The position numbers and the translations under genes are program-made. Of a stretch of DNA of 64,000 nucleotides, positions 44,157 through 55,538 are shown piece by piece; within the stretch, counting starts at the first letter, position 1, and every line of letters begins with the position of its first letter. The stretch covers positions 352,432,942 to 352,496,941 of the forward strand of contig CM019063.1 in assembly GCA_009667805.1 (NCBI GenBank). Reading direction: 5' to 3'. The notes beneath the pieces were generated by a model that saw only the letters and a program-made list of their open reading frames with translations, searched no databases and was not told where the DNA came from. The DNA comes from Leptobrachium leishanense (Eukaryota; Chordata; Amphibia; Anura; Megophryidae).

Positions 44157-47100
44157 TTAAGACGACTCCAACCATTGCCGGAAAGCCACCGAAGATATGA
44201 AGGCATCCCAATGAAACCAAGTTGCGTTATGAACCGTAGCCCATTGGTCCTGGGTCACGGCGGACATTTCATGGGAGTGAATGAGTTCGACCCTTGCAAC
44301 CAGAGCCCTGGCTGAGGGAGTAGTGGGAGAATTCCAGTGGATAGGTATGAGAAAGCGGGCCGCCAACAGAATCTTTAAAAGCACTGATTTCTTCAGTTGT
44401 TTCATGGGCATTGCTAATTGGCCCAGTAGGAAGATCTTGGTCCAGATCTACATCAGTAGTGTGGAAGATCAATGATTTGGTGGCTCTCCAAAATGGAGTA
44501 ATAAGGGGGCACCTCCACCAAATGTGTAGGTATGTTCCTGGTTACAGCGCCAGCAGTCTGTCGTGTGGGCATGACTGATGCGAGCCAGCCATACTGGTGT
44601 GGTATACCACATGGTCAAGATCTTATATGACGTTTCCTTCAATTTGGTGATGGGGGTGCTCTGGTGTAAGAGGTCCAAAGCCTTGGACCAGTGAGTCTCG
44701 GGGATAACCGTATTAAGCAGTGCATCCCATTTTTCAACATACGTCGGCAGATCTGTATCTGAGGATTGGAGTTGATGGTATAAGGTTGAGAGGCTGTGTG
44801 ATAGGACTAGCCCCATGTCGCAGAATTTTTCGAATGGAGTCAGCATTCTCGTTAGTGAAGTGCCATTAGGGAGCGACTTCAAGAAATGTTGAATCTGCTG
44901 GTAATTGAGGCTGTCTAAAAAAATCGGTGATGCTCCTTCCGCTGAGAGGGGTATTCGTTTGAACTGTCCATCTGCCAACACATGCTTGGCTAGTAGCCCT
45001 GGATGTGTGGTAAACCGTTCCCGTAATTGAGATCGAACTCCACCCGGCAACCACAGGTTATGGGAGAGTGGGAGTAATGGCGAGGGGAACGTGGCTAGTG
45101 TGTAGTGTATCCGAAGACGGTGCCAGAGGTGAACAGTTCCAGCCAGGGTCGGCGCGGTTCTGCATGGGTGTGGTAGTTGGTTCGGGAGGAGCCACGGCAC
45201 TGCCCACAGTGGGGTGTTTGCAAGTTTAGTCTCTAAATCCAGCCATTTTTTTGCAGAGGTAGATGACATCCAGTCCAGGATTCTGGTCAGGTGTGATGCA
45301 TAATAGTACAAACGAATATCAGGCAAGGCTAGCCCCTCCTGAGATTTTGAGCGACACATTATTGCAAACTGCAGACGTGGTCTCGAGCCTGCCCAAATGA
45401 AATCGATGAAACATTTACGAAATGCGCGGAGATAGTGAGTTGGAAGAGTAAGGGGGATAGTCTGTAAAAGGTATAGTATCCTGGGGAGGACATTCATTTT
45501 TAACACTCCCACTCTTCCGAACCAGGATATGTATTTTGGGGACCAGGAGGACAGGTCCTTTTGAATAGTCAGTAGCAAAGAGTCGTAATTCAATTTTGTG
45601 ATACTGGGAACGTCTGCGCACAACCAAATCCCCAAATATTTCAATTTGTCTGTGCACCATCGAAAAGTAAATTGTGATGTCAAAGTGAGTTTTTCCGTTC
45701 GTGTTGCAGAGATATTCAGTATCTCTGCTTTTTCTTCATTGATGACCAAACCCGTCAGTGCCCCAAAGTTATGTAATTCTCTAACCACAGCCGGCAATGA
45801 GGTCACCGGGTTAGTCAGGAGGAACATAAGGTCATCGGCATACGCCGAGACTTTGTGACAACAGACCCGCCCTTGTAATCCCAGGATTGGTACGGATAGA
45901 GGCCAGTAGAGGTTCCAGAGAGAGGGCGAAGAGCAGGGGGGATAGAGGACATCCCTGCCGCGTCCCATTCAGGGTGGGGCAACTCTCCGTCAGTGCTCCG
46001 TTGACCCGTACTCTAGCTGAAGGAGAGGTATAGAGTGCAGAAATCCAGGTCAAGAACCCCTTCCCTAAACCAAAGTTTTGAAGTACTCGCATCAGGTATG
46101 GCCACAAGACCCGGTCGAACGCTTTCTCCGCTTCTGTGGATAGCAAAAGAAAGGAAGCTTTACTGCGCTTAGCAAGTAGCACCGCATTAATTACCCTTGA
46201 GGTAGCGTCCTTCGCTTCTCTTCCTGGTATAAACCCTACCTGATCCGGATTAACGAGGCATGGGAGATATTGTTGCAAGCGTGTGGCCAGTATCCTCGCC
46301 AGTAATTTAACATCCGAGTTCAGGAGTGATATTGGACGATAGCTAGATGGGAGAAGAAGGTCCTTATCTGGTTTCGGGATCAGGGAGATGACGGCCGCCA
46401 CAGTGGACGTATGAAATTTTGTATCTTCAAGAATGGAATTGAAGGTTGCCAGCATGTGTGGTAGTAATTCTGTTTGAAATATTCTGAAATATTCTGCCGG
46501 TAGGCCATCTGGACCTGGGCATTTGCGTGATATCGAATTTTTGAGGGCCTCGACAAGTTCTACCATTTGTATGGGTGAACCCAAGTCCGTCGCCTCTGTG
46601 TTTGTCAAACGTGGAAGATTTTTATTGGCCAGGTAAGTATTTATGTCGTCTTGATTAAGATCAGAAAAATTAGTGTCCTGGATGGAATATAGGGAGCTAA
46701 AATATGTTCGAAAACTCTCCGCTACGAGATTGGGGTTCGAGGTCACTGTCGTCGGAGAAAGGCGAATGCGTGGGATATATGATCTCGTACGTCTGGTTTT
46801 AAGTATTTGAGCCAAGAGGCGTCCCGGCTTGTTCTCATTGAGAGCAAAAAAGGAATTAGTCTTGAGGGCCATGAACTGGAGATCCGCCGACAGGTGGTTC
46901 GTGAGGGAGGTTCTAGACTGTAGTAGTTGTTGATATAGACCAGGGTCTCCGGATTCTGCATGTAGAGCTTCCAAACGACGCACTTCAGTAAACAGCTCGG
47001 CCAGCTGGGTTCGTCGAAGTTTCTTAGCTGCCGTCCCTTTACTGATGAGAAGGCCTCTGAACACTGCCTTATGGGCCTCCCAGACTGTTGGAACAGAGAC

Positions 47101-47949
47101 ATACTCAGTCAGATTGTCCTGGAAATAACCAGTCAGTAATTGGCGGGTACTAGCTAGAACCTCCAAATCAGCCAATAGTGGGAGGTTAAGTCTCCATGTA
47201 CGTTCTCGCGGAACGCTCAGTGTTGAAAGGATGCCCACCGAGACTGGGGAGTGGTCCGACCAAGTTTTAGTGTGTATATCCGAAGAACGTACTATGTCAA
47301 AGGAGTATTGGGGGATGAAAATGTAATCAATTCTAGAGTATCGGGAGTGCACTGTTGAGAAATATGAATATTCCTTTTCCCCTCCATGGAGGGCTCTCCA
47401 AACGTCAATCAGTTGGTAAGAATCTAGGACTCACCTCATTCTACTAGCTATGGTAGGTGGTAGGGATGAAGTCCCTGTGGAGGTATCGAATTGTGTGTCC
47501 AGTGCCACATTAAAATCCCCAGCTAGTACTAGAGTGCCCTCTCGGAATGCAGAAAGCTCACGTAAAATAGTAGAGAGACTACGGTGTTGTGCTTTATTTG
47601 GGAGGTAGATGGATGCAAATGTGTACAAAGCGCCTCCAATCGTACCCTTGATAAATAGAAAACGACCATTCTGGTCCCGCTGAACTCCCTCCTCCTTGAA
47701 GGGGACCTCTCTAGCTAGCAGGATCGCAACCCCGCGGGATTTACCTCCCTCGAAGTTGCTAAAATAACCGGTCGGGAAGAAACGATCCCGTAGAGTAGGG
47801 GACGAATCTCCCTGGAAATGTGTCTCCTGTAAAAAGGCCACCGCTGTCCTCTGTGCCCGGAGCTCCTGTAAGATTTTCGTCCTCTTCTGAGGCGTGTTCA
47901 GGCCACGCACATTATATGATAATAGCTTTAGTGATCCTGAGGTGTACAT
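44157..47949 (-). pseudogene. L1-2 ORF2: endonuclease and reverse transcriptase, few lesions
   Basis: It starts at 47949 (MYTSGSLKLLSYNVRGLNTP). The endonuclease shows FLQETHF, LVLAGDFNVALD, SRIDYIF and TWSDHSP. An in-frame TGA near 47437 (CGA in related copies is likely) is the first break. The RT follows with KCPGPDGLPAEYF, YRPISLLN, FIPGRE, TEAEKAFDRV, GTRQGCPLSPLLF and, after a one-base shift near 45880, SAYADDLMFLL. The C-terminal part shows a CWRC plus LHIWW-type zinc knuckle near 44540; a second frameshift there leads to the end near 44157. About three lesions in total. It would carry out target-primed reverse transcription. Confidence 0.9.
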
Positions 47950-49635
47950 GTTCTCAACAAGTGTAACAGTCGCCTATGCTCGGGAGGAAAGGGAGGGGAC
48001 AATAATAAGAGTATAAAAAAAATAAAAATAAAAGTTTAGCAAAAAGGAAGGGAAGAAGGAGAGTTAGTAGAGAGAAAGAAAAAAGAGAGAAAGCGCCAGA
48101 GAAAGAAAGAACTGGCCAATGAGGCTTACAGTGTAGTAAGAGAGATCAGGGCCAAGGCAGTCCAAAGACCACCGCTGCTCTCCTAGGAAATCTACACCTA
48201 TCCTCTCGAGGGTGTGGTTCAACTTTCCAGAGAAGACTAAACAAGTAACTGGATCACAAGAACAAAGTTAATCCAAAAAGCAGAAGCAAAAGGCGGACCT
48301 TGCCCAGAATATCAGCAGGATTCTCCAACCGTGAGGGGCGTTGCGGTTACGGACAACCCAAAGGCAACGATGATGGACATCACAATAGATCCTTCAGTTC
48401 AGCAGCTAAAAGTCACATTACTCCCGCGAGTAGTAATGGAAAAACGAAAGTCATGAGGACGAACTGTAAGCCGTTTATGTATGCAAGGACCAGTGGCATA
48501 CCTTTCCGTTATCTATATATATACATATATACATGTATATATGTCTATTTATTTTTATGTTTTAATTAATTCCCCCCCCCTTTCCCCGAATGATCTAATG
48601 TCCCCCCCTTACATAACATATTAGCAAGTCATAAACAATTAGTTCCCCTTTAGTATGATTCTAAGACCTATGACCTTAGCGTGTGTTATGTGAGAGTATA
48701 ATATACACCTAGGTTGTTTTTTTTGTTTTGTTTTTGTCTTTTTTTTTTTTCTCCCCCTTTCGTTTGTTTCCCCCTTTATCTGTTTTCCCCTCCCCCCGAG
48801 TAAGCCAATGCCCCCTCATTTTTGTGTCCCTATTTTATACATATATATAGATATTTATTTATGTATTTTTTTTTATTATTATTATTTTTTTATTTGTTTT
48901 TTTCTACCCCTCCCCCCTCCCCCTCCTCCGAGTGAACTAATATCCCCCTTTATATACTATGTAAGCGAGTCATAAACAATCAGTTCCCCTTTATATTGAT
49001 TCTTTGACCTACTTCCACAGTGTATGTTATGTGGGGAAAACAATATATACATAGATATTATTATCCTCATTTTTTTTTCCCCCCTTTCTTCCCCCTCCCC
49101 CCCTTTGTTACGTATCGTTACGTCCGTTGTCCCTCCCCAAGAATGTGGCAGTAAACGTAGGCGGTATGACTTCATCCCACGTTCCTATCTGAACTCCTGG
49201 TCCCGTGTCACCCATATGTACATAAAGAAAGCAGTTCCCCCATTTCTATATTCTATCTTATCTAAAGACCCGTTGGTCTAATACAGTAACACAATTTTAA
49301 CTATAAATTCGGCTTCTCCTCCCTCCCCACAGCAGCCTCCAACAGGAAACCGTGAAATGCAGTCCCCCTATGCTAATGAAAGCAACCACCTTCTTATCTT
49401 CAGACCCTCCGCCACTTGCCCAGGTTCAATTATACCGGTACTGCTCTGTTGTACAGTTTCGTAACTATTCCATGTTCGGGTGTCCAGCACATATACGAAG
49501 AGTGCCAAAAGTTCATTATATTTAATATAGTCTGGTCCACCTCTGCATCCTCTTCAGCTGTTGTCGGTCCAGTATAGGTAATATGGGGTCGGTCGTGACT
49601 CAAGTACGAAATAAAGTTACAAAGTCTTTTTTTTT
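47950..49635 (-). other. L1-2 inter-ORF spacer with diverged tandem repeats
   Basis: No protein is recognised. On the plus strand the region is C/T-rich with (T)n and (C)n runs. A block at about 48560-48720 (CATAAACAATTAGTTCCCCTTT) is repeated at about 48900-49050 (CATAAACAATCAGTTCCCCTTT), period about 340 bp, with partial versions between. The sense strand is purine-rich. Confidence 0.6.
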
Positions 49636-50674
49636 TTAGGTCTTACTGTTTCCCGCTCCAACAGGGGGCAATTGATGTCCCGCAAAATGCTGAAGGCGTT
49701 GCGGTAGGGGGCCCGAGGGTCCCGGAGGGCGAAATTCATATGTTTCCCAGTCAGGAACAGGCAATTCCGGGAGATTCAGTCGACAAAGGAACAGAGGGAC
49801 CTCCCCTGGGGTGCGTAAAGTCACCCAAATATCATCTTGCTTGACTGAGAGGGAGAGTGGGAAGCCCCATCTATATGCAATTCCAGCTGTACGGAGGGCC
49901 TGTGTGATGGGGCGCAACAATCGGCAGGCTTGTAAGGTGGATGGTGATATGTCGTTGAAGATCTGAATGTCAGAACCTCCATGGGTCCAGAACGATTTAG
50001 CGCGTGCCTTGTTATATATATATATGGTCTTTGAGTGCGAAGTCCGTGAAGTAGCATACGATGTCCCTGGGTGGCGCATTAGGGGAATCTGGTTGCGGGC
50101 GTAATGCTCGGTGTGCCCATGCTAAATCCGCCGGGGAAACCATCTTAGAGCCCACTATAGTGTTAAATAGGCCCGATAGGTACCGGCGAAGTGCCGTTTC
50201 CTGTTCTGGCACTCCTCGGATCCGCAGATTATGGCGCCTGGACCGGTTGTCCAGGTCGTCCAGGCGTCTCCAAATGGCTGAAGAGACAGCGGGATCTCCG
50301 GTGCCAGGCTGTGGGGACATAGCCGCCTGCTTAGCGGCTTGTTCTAGGCCCTTGACTCGTGCCTCCACCTGTTCTACTTCCGTACGGAGGCCTGTGATCT
50401 CGCGCTGGAGAGGTTCTCTTACCTCCGATACTATTTCCCTGATGTCAGCCTTGGTAGGCATGTCGGCCAGTGAGAGCTCGATTCTCTGCGTGGCAGCTCC
50501 CAGCTCCGGCAGTGAGAAGCCCAATTCTGCAGGGGATGTCGCCATCTTGGGAGATTCCTCACGTGGCGTCTGTTGAGCGTGAGGTGTGAAAAACGCCTCT
50601 AATTGTGTCGGCGCCGCTCTTGTGTTTGCCTTTGGGGTCCCAGCGTTAGTTGCTCGTGATTTCCCTTTCACCAT
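49636..50674 (-). pseudogene. L1-2 ORF1 RNA-binding protein, one frameshift
   Basis: It starts at ATG 50674 (MVKGKSRATNAGTPKAN). A heptad-like helix (GLRTEVEQVEARVKGLEQAA) precedes the RRM core RHNLRIRGVPEQETALRRYL and RDIVCYFTDFALKD. A (TA)n run at about 50010-50032 shifts the frame, and the C-terminal domain continues in the other frame (KSFWTHGGSDIQIFNDI, then YRWGFPLSLSV) to 49636. The start mirrors that of L1-1 ORF1 (MVRGKGK). A one-unit change in the TA run would reopen the frame. Confidence 0.85.
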
Positions 50675-50783
50675 GTCGGGGAATTTGGTGCATTTAGTGC
50701 AAAGAAGTCAAGGTCCGTTCAGAGCTCCGCTAGCAAGCATCCATCTTAGGCAGTTGGCAAGCCACGCCCGTAGCAAGGCTTTT

Positions 50784-52044
50784 GTTTCCTCCTGGGTCAG
50801 TGGCTATTCTGTCAGGCGCTTCAAGGACATGAGGTTCCATGCCAGAAGGGGTGTGAGAGTGAACGGAAAACATAGTGGGTGGAAAGCCCTGTAACATTTA
50901 TACTTTGCTCATGCTTCTGTTACATCAATTCTCCTCAGGACATCCTGTTGACAGAGACGTCAATGTTTTGTCATCCTTCTGTTGTTTGGATTGACTTTCT
51001 ATGTAAGTAATATTTTTGCTACCCTAAAACCCATTTATTTTCCCACTCCAAGTGCGCAGGCTGTGGATCATGTGGACTCCGCTTCTCTGTAATGCCAGGG
51101 GCCCTGGAACCTGCATACCCGTCCCATGAGTGATCGTGGGTATGAAGGGACAGATGACATAATGGCATAGGTCTGATCCTTAAGCCTTAATAGAATCCTC
51201 ACGTGTTCTCTTTACAAGGGGATGAATCTGGTGTTATGTTGCGGCTGCAAAGTATTATGACACAAATGGCTGATAAAGCTGCTCGATATTTAAATGTCAG
51301 GCGCGAACAGAAAACAGCTGACACTAGATTTTCCATTAGCGTTTGGCATTTAATACCAACCTTGGAATAGGGCCCCTCATGGGGATAGACCGATATCCTG
51401 TTTTCAGAGCTGACACCGATTCTTGACAGCCTTCTTGACGATATTCTGTGAATATAAAGTGAATGGAAATTCACATTTTTTGTTATAGCATTTTGGCAGG
51501 ACATGACGTATACATATAATTTATGAATCTGCTGAATATAAGGATATTTGGATATATAAGGATTTGTCTTGGTCCTACAGTTAAATATATGTAAATAAGG
51601 ATGTCTCGATGGACTTTTTTGGCCACTGAATCACGCCTTGTTCGGGATAGGTTGATGCCGATACCGCACGACTCGTGGTCAGACCAGCTACTTGGCCGCT
51701 ACTGAATGCTGGATCATCGGAGCCTTCCCTCTGAAGATACTGTGGATGTGTGCAGAGCTGCTGGCTGGTACTAAAAGCTATAAAGTGTGAAATCTGATGC
51801 AGCTTTTGGCAATCTCTGTAACACCTTTCATAACTAGACAGGGAAGTACAACCCCTGTGTGGCGAGTATGGGCAGTGTTACGGAGATCGCTGAAGGCTGT
51901 GAGCACAGATTTCACACAGCTCTCATTAACATCCAGTGGCTCTCCGCACACCATCCAAGTGAGCAGGCAGTGAATGCCGCAGTATTTACAGTATATATTT
52001 GACCTTTAAACCCTCATGATAAGGAGAAACAGGAGGCTATATCC
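50784..52044. other. No recognised gene or element
   Basis: Mixed-composition sequence of 1.26 kb. Only short frames occur. It may be older host sequence or decayed element DNA. The frame ending at 50893 joins the pre-insertion sequence left of L1-2. Confidence 0.5.
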
Positions 52045-52190
52045 CAGGGATATCAAACTCCGGCCCCCGAGATGCTAATGCCTACAAGTCCCAGAATTCT
52101 TTGAATGTGATAGATGGCCAGGGAATCAAGAGCATTGTAATTTCTGTAATTCAGAAACATGTGGTGGTGGGCCGGAGTTTGACAGCCCTG
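52045..52190. mobile_element. Short hAT-type MITE, 146 bp
   Basis: Ends read CAGGGATATCAAACTCCGGC and (reverse complement) CAGGGCTGTCAAACTCCGGC. The putative 8-bp duplications (CTATATCC and ATCTATCA) match only in part, so the insertion is old or the borders have changed. Confidence 0.75.
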
Positions 52191-52315
52191 ATCTATCATG
52201 CAGAACGGAAATAATTACAGGAGTTTAACAGATTGAAGAGGATCTGCAGCATCTGTAAAGAATCACAATAGAGATTTGACTTTGTTGCAGCTTTATTTAA
52301 TAATTTTAATGACAT
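52191..52315. other. No recognised feature
   Basis: AT-rich stretch between the MITE and the Gypsy-A2 LTR. The bases GACAT next to the LTR may be its target duplication, but the other end is missing. Confidence 0.4.
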
Positions 52316-53296
52316 TGTAGCGCTCACTCCCGAAGGAGCCGCTGAATAAACCTCGGGATAGTCTCACCGCACTAGGAAATAACTATACACCTGCACTGTT
52401 GTGGATTTTTCTATATTATATTCTATACTGATCCCAATAAAGCAGCATATAATAAGCATATACGGTATTTGAGTAACAAGAATTCGTAACGCGGAAAAAA
52501 CACGCGGCGGTAAAAGAGAAACCGGTTAACTGGACAGTTAACTGGTCAGTTAACTGGTCAGTTCTGGAGTGTAAGTCCCGTGAATAATAGCTCAAAAATA
52601 TATATATATACACGTGTGTTGCTTAGGGTACCCGGGTACTATGTTCAACTGGCCAGTGAACGAAAAGAGCAATCTTCGACTAGTCACCATTGGAGCCCTG
52701 TGAATTTAAACAATATTGCAGCGTGTGTTTCTGTTTTGGAACTGTGGCCTGGAGGCCTCTCACCCATCTGATGAACGAAACTGTCCAGCACTCGATGCCT
52801 CGATCATGAGATCTTCTCCGCTGTGTACTGGGACTCCGTGCCACTGAATCTGCTCCCTGCTTGCCCAAATCTCCGCAACTGGAACAATGATCCGCCTGCA
52901 CACCCAATTGATCAGCATTGTCTCCTAACTCGGGGTCCTGCCGGATCCAGCTTGTCCTCCAGACCTCTCAGCGCTGCGTAGGTAGGTCTCAACACGGTCA
53001 CTGTCCCGATTTCCAGCACCAGTAAGACAGCATCTCTACTCTGGCCTGGTTGCGATCCTTGACAGCTCCAACATGCGTCCTCCACCTTTCACTGCTCCGC
53101 TCACTCTGCCCATCCTTTGCACGAGGCTGCTGATCTCTTTCCTCTTCCTGTACCACCTCCTTCCTGTCCTCACACAAAGGATGATGGTAGATGTAGTTTG
53201 GTTTTGTCCAGCATAGTCCACAATGTCTCTGTCTCCCTCTGGTGGCAGCAATAGTTCAATGCACCAGAATACAGTGTTTTTTTAAAGCAGCGCTAC
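52316..53296 (-). repeat. Gypsy-A2 3' LTR, 981 bp
   Basis: Reverse-complement match to the Gypsy-A1 LTRs, with the same GTAGCGC start and GCTACA end. It has diverged: a 12-bp unit GTTAACTGGTCA is repeated near 52525-52563, and the middle (about 52740-53030) differs from A1. A purine-rich tract (minus strand) adjoins at 53297-53312. Confidence 0.88.
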
Positions 53297-53363
53297 ACTC
53301 CCCCCCAAACTCTTGGGTCCCTCCAAGGGAGTGTAAAAGATACATAACATTGCAATATTTACA

Positions 53364-55097
53364 TTAAGCAATACATTCAGGCTCAGTAGCAGACATATAA
53401 TGGGTCAGATATACATCCTCAAGCTGACTCATGTCCCTGACTACCTCAGCTAGCGTAGCAGACACTTCGGGCAGCCTTCGCACAGTGGTAACAGCTTCTT
53501 CAGTGCTATGTCCCGGTGAATCGTAGGTAAGTCTCTGAGGAGGCCGTATCGAACGTTTAGACTCCGGTTCGGTCATCTCTTCTTCGGGTGGAAGTGCCAC
53601 ATTTACAGGCTCAATTCTCTCATCTACAGCTGGAGCAGACACCTCCTCTGAGTATGAGCCTTCCAGCGAAGGCATAGAACTGTAATCTATGGACGCATCT
53701 TCTGGAACTACAGGAACTTCCGAGGTCTCAGGTACTTCAAATCTGAATTCAGGAGCCTCGGGCCTCAGGTTACTTTCACACCGTTCAGAAACTGGAATGA
53801 CTTCTTCAGGCTCAAGCGGGCACACCCAGTCCAGACAAAAACTTCCTTCTTCACTGTTCTCCTCACTTTCTTCAACAACCCGTGACTGCTGAGATCGAGT
53901 AACAGGAGCCGAACGAGGAACAGGTGGGTTCGGCAAAGAACGTTCGTCTCCAACTGGTATCCTTATAGCTTCTCTCAAAGGTAACAGATGATTTCGGTGC
54001 CAGTTCTTTAGAGGCCCGGCCTTTCCGTCCGGCCGGATTTGGCAAACTGGCAGACCAGGCAGTTGCTTGCAGACAATGTAACCTTGAGAACTCCATATAT
54101 CCGCCAGCTTGTGCCTTGCAGAAACACCCAAGTTCTTTAACAAAACCCTATCACCGGGTTGTAGATCCTGTACACGAACTTTCAAGTCATAGTTTTGCTT
54201 ATTCCTCTGTTCTCTGCCTTCTGAAGTCAAGCGGGCCTGTTCAAACGCAGAAGCCAAATTTTTCCGGAGTCTGTCCACATAATTTTTGTGAGAAGCCACC
54301 GATGTCTGATCAAGAGATAGTCCAAATGCCAAATCAACTGGCAGCCGAGCTTCTCTTCCGAACATGAGACGATAAGGTGAGTATCCAGTAGCATCACTCC
54401 CCGTACTGTTATACACGTGTACCAGCGTAGCTATGTGACGACTCCAATTCTGCTTCTCTTTGTTTGACAGTGTCCCCAACATATTCAGCAGAATGCGATT
54501 AAATCTTTCCGGTTGAGCATCACCTTGTGGGTGATATGGAGTGGTTCGGGTCTTTTGAACTCCTAACAGTTCTAGCAGTTGCCCAACCAATCGACTCTCA
54601 AAATCTCTGCCCTGATCTGAGTGGATTCTCTTTGGTAGGCCATAATGAACAAAAACCTTCGCCACTGTAGGAGCACGTTGGTCTTTGGTAGAAAAAGCTT
54701 GAGCATAACGGGTGAAATGATCAGTCACTACTAAAATATTTCCCTGCCCACTAGCATCAGGCTCTAAGCACAGGAAATCAATGCACACCAAATCCATGGG
54801 TCCTTGACTTTGTAGGTGGCTCATTGGAGCAGTTCGGGTCGGTAGGGTCTTCCTCTGAATACACCTCAAACACGAATGGCAATAACTTTCACCTTCAGAT
54901 CTCATACAAGGCCAGTAGAATCGGTCTCGTACCAGTTTAAAAGTTCTCTCTGCACCCAAATGTCCATGGTCATCATGCAATGCTCTCAACACTCCTTCTC
55001 TGTGCTTGGTGGGGAGGAACAACTGTTGCGTTTCTTCAGGATTGTTCGAGGGGCCCCTTCGGTAGACCACCCCACCCAGCATCTTCAGCCGTCCCAT
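53364..55097 (-). CDS. Gypsy-A2 integrase with acidic C-terminal tail, open over 577 codons
   Basis: The frame is open from MGRLKMLGGVVYRRG to the stop at 53364. The HHCC finger (HDDHGHLGAERTFKL, CHSCLRCIQRK), catalytic D in LVCIDFLCLE, D in IHSDQGRDFES and E in DAQPERFNR are present, followed by a GVSARHKLADIWSSQ and NWHRNHLLPL region. Relative to A1 it lacks five residues before FVHYGLP, close to the second catalytic Asp. The last 180 or so residues are acidic and proline rich and end CIA, as in A1. It would insert the element's DNA. The N-terminal frame continues out of phase at 55085-55369, so the polyprotein is broken upstream. Confidence 0.85.
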   Translation of the reverse strand: MGRLKMLGGVVYRRGPSNNPEETQQLFLPTKHREGVLRALHDDHGHLGAERTFKLVRDRFYWPCMRSEGESYCHSCLRCIQRKTLPTRTAPMSHLQSQGPMDLVCIDFLCLEPDASGQGNILVVTDHFTRYAQAFSTKDQRAPTVAKVFVHYGLPKRIHSDQGRDFESRLVGQLLELLGVQKTRTTPYHPQGDAQPERFNRILLNMLGTLSNKEKQNWSRHIATLVHVYNSTGSDATGYSPYRLMFGREARLPVDLAFGLSLDQTSVASHKNYVDRLRKNLASAFEQARLTSEGREQRNKQNYDLKVRVQDLQPGDRVLLKNLGVSARHKLADIWSSQGYIVCKQLPGLPVCQIRPDGKAGPLKNWHRNHLLPLREAIRIPVGDERSLPNPPVPRSAPVTRSQQSRVVEESEENSEEGSFCLDWVCPLEPEEVIPVSERCESNLRPEAPEFRFEVPETSEVPVVPEDASIDYSSMPSLEGSYSEEVSAPAVDERIEPVNVALPPEEEMTEPESKRSIRPPQRLTYDSPGHSTEEAVTTVRRLPEVSATLAEVVRDMSQLEDVYLTHYMSATEPECIA

Positions 55098-55502
55098 TCC
55101 TTGTATACCAATCGGGCTCCTTCAGGGGAATTAGTCAGTAGCATTTCCCTTTGACTCGCGTTCATAGCTTTCACTGTCAAAGCGATCAGAGAATCTCCAG
55201 CTTGATCTGCTCTCAGGTCCTGTTTCGAGAGAGTAGGTAGGCTTTCACCCCTCAGCTGTGTAGGATTACAATAAAGCTCTGGAACGCCCGCAGCCATAAC
55301 TCCTATAGCTTCTGCTTCAGCTACCCCCTTGACTCGGCGCTCTGCCCCCTGACAAGGCTTGCACCCCATCTGGAGTCAGCTGAGTCCATTCTGTAGTGTA
55401 GGGCCTTCTTGACAAAGCATCTGCATCTCGATTATTCACTCCAGGGTGATACTTAAGACTGAACCGAAACCCTGACAGAGCGGCCAACCACCAATGTCCC
55501 AT
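55085..55502 (-). pseudogene. Gypsy-A2 RNase H / integrase linker, broken
   Basis: Two overlapping frames (55369-55085 and 55502-55317) encode GHWWLAALSGFRFSLKY, NRDADALSRRPYTTEW, then ELYCNPTQLRGESLP and LLTNSPEGARLVYKEW. One indel near 55330 and another near 55090 break the frame. The N-terminal part of RNase H lies beyond the CR1 insert at 57067-57300. Confidence 0.8.
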
Positions 55503-55538
55503 TGCATCCAGTTTTGCAGTAGTAAGGACGTACGTAAG

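Larger units (their letters stand above)
43533..50769 (-). mobile_element. L1-type LINE L1-2, full-length, 7237 bp
   Basis: It is flanked by a 14-bp duplication (GTAGCAAGGCTTTT at 43519-43532 and 50770-50783), with the T-rich end on the left. It includes ORF1, a 1.7-kb spacer, ORF2 and a 3' region with purine-rich repeats (43850-43990). It belongs to the same broad group as L1-1 but to a different subfamily. ORF1 and ORF2 carry few lesions. Confidence 0.92.

Noticed and set aside
50586..50894. 102-codon plus-strand frame
   Set aside because: It spans the L1-2 5' end and its target duplication. After removing L1-2 a different short frame results and is not recognisable.
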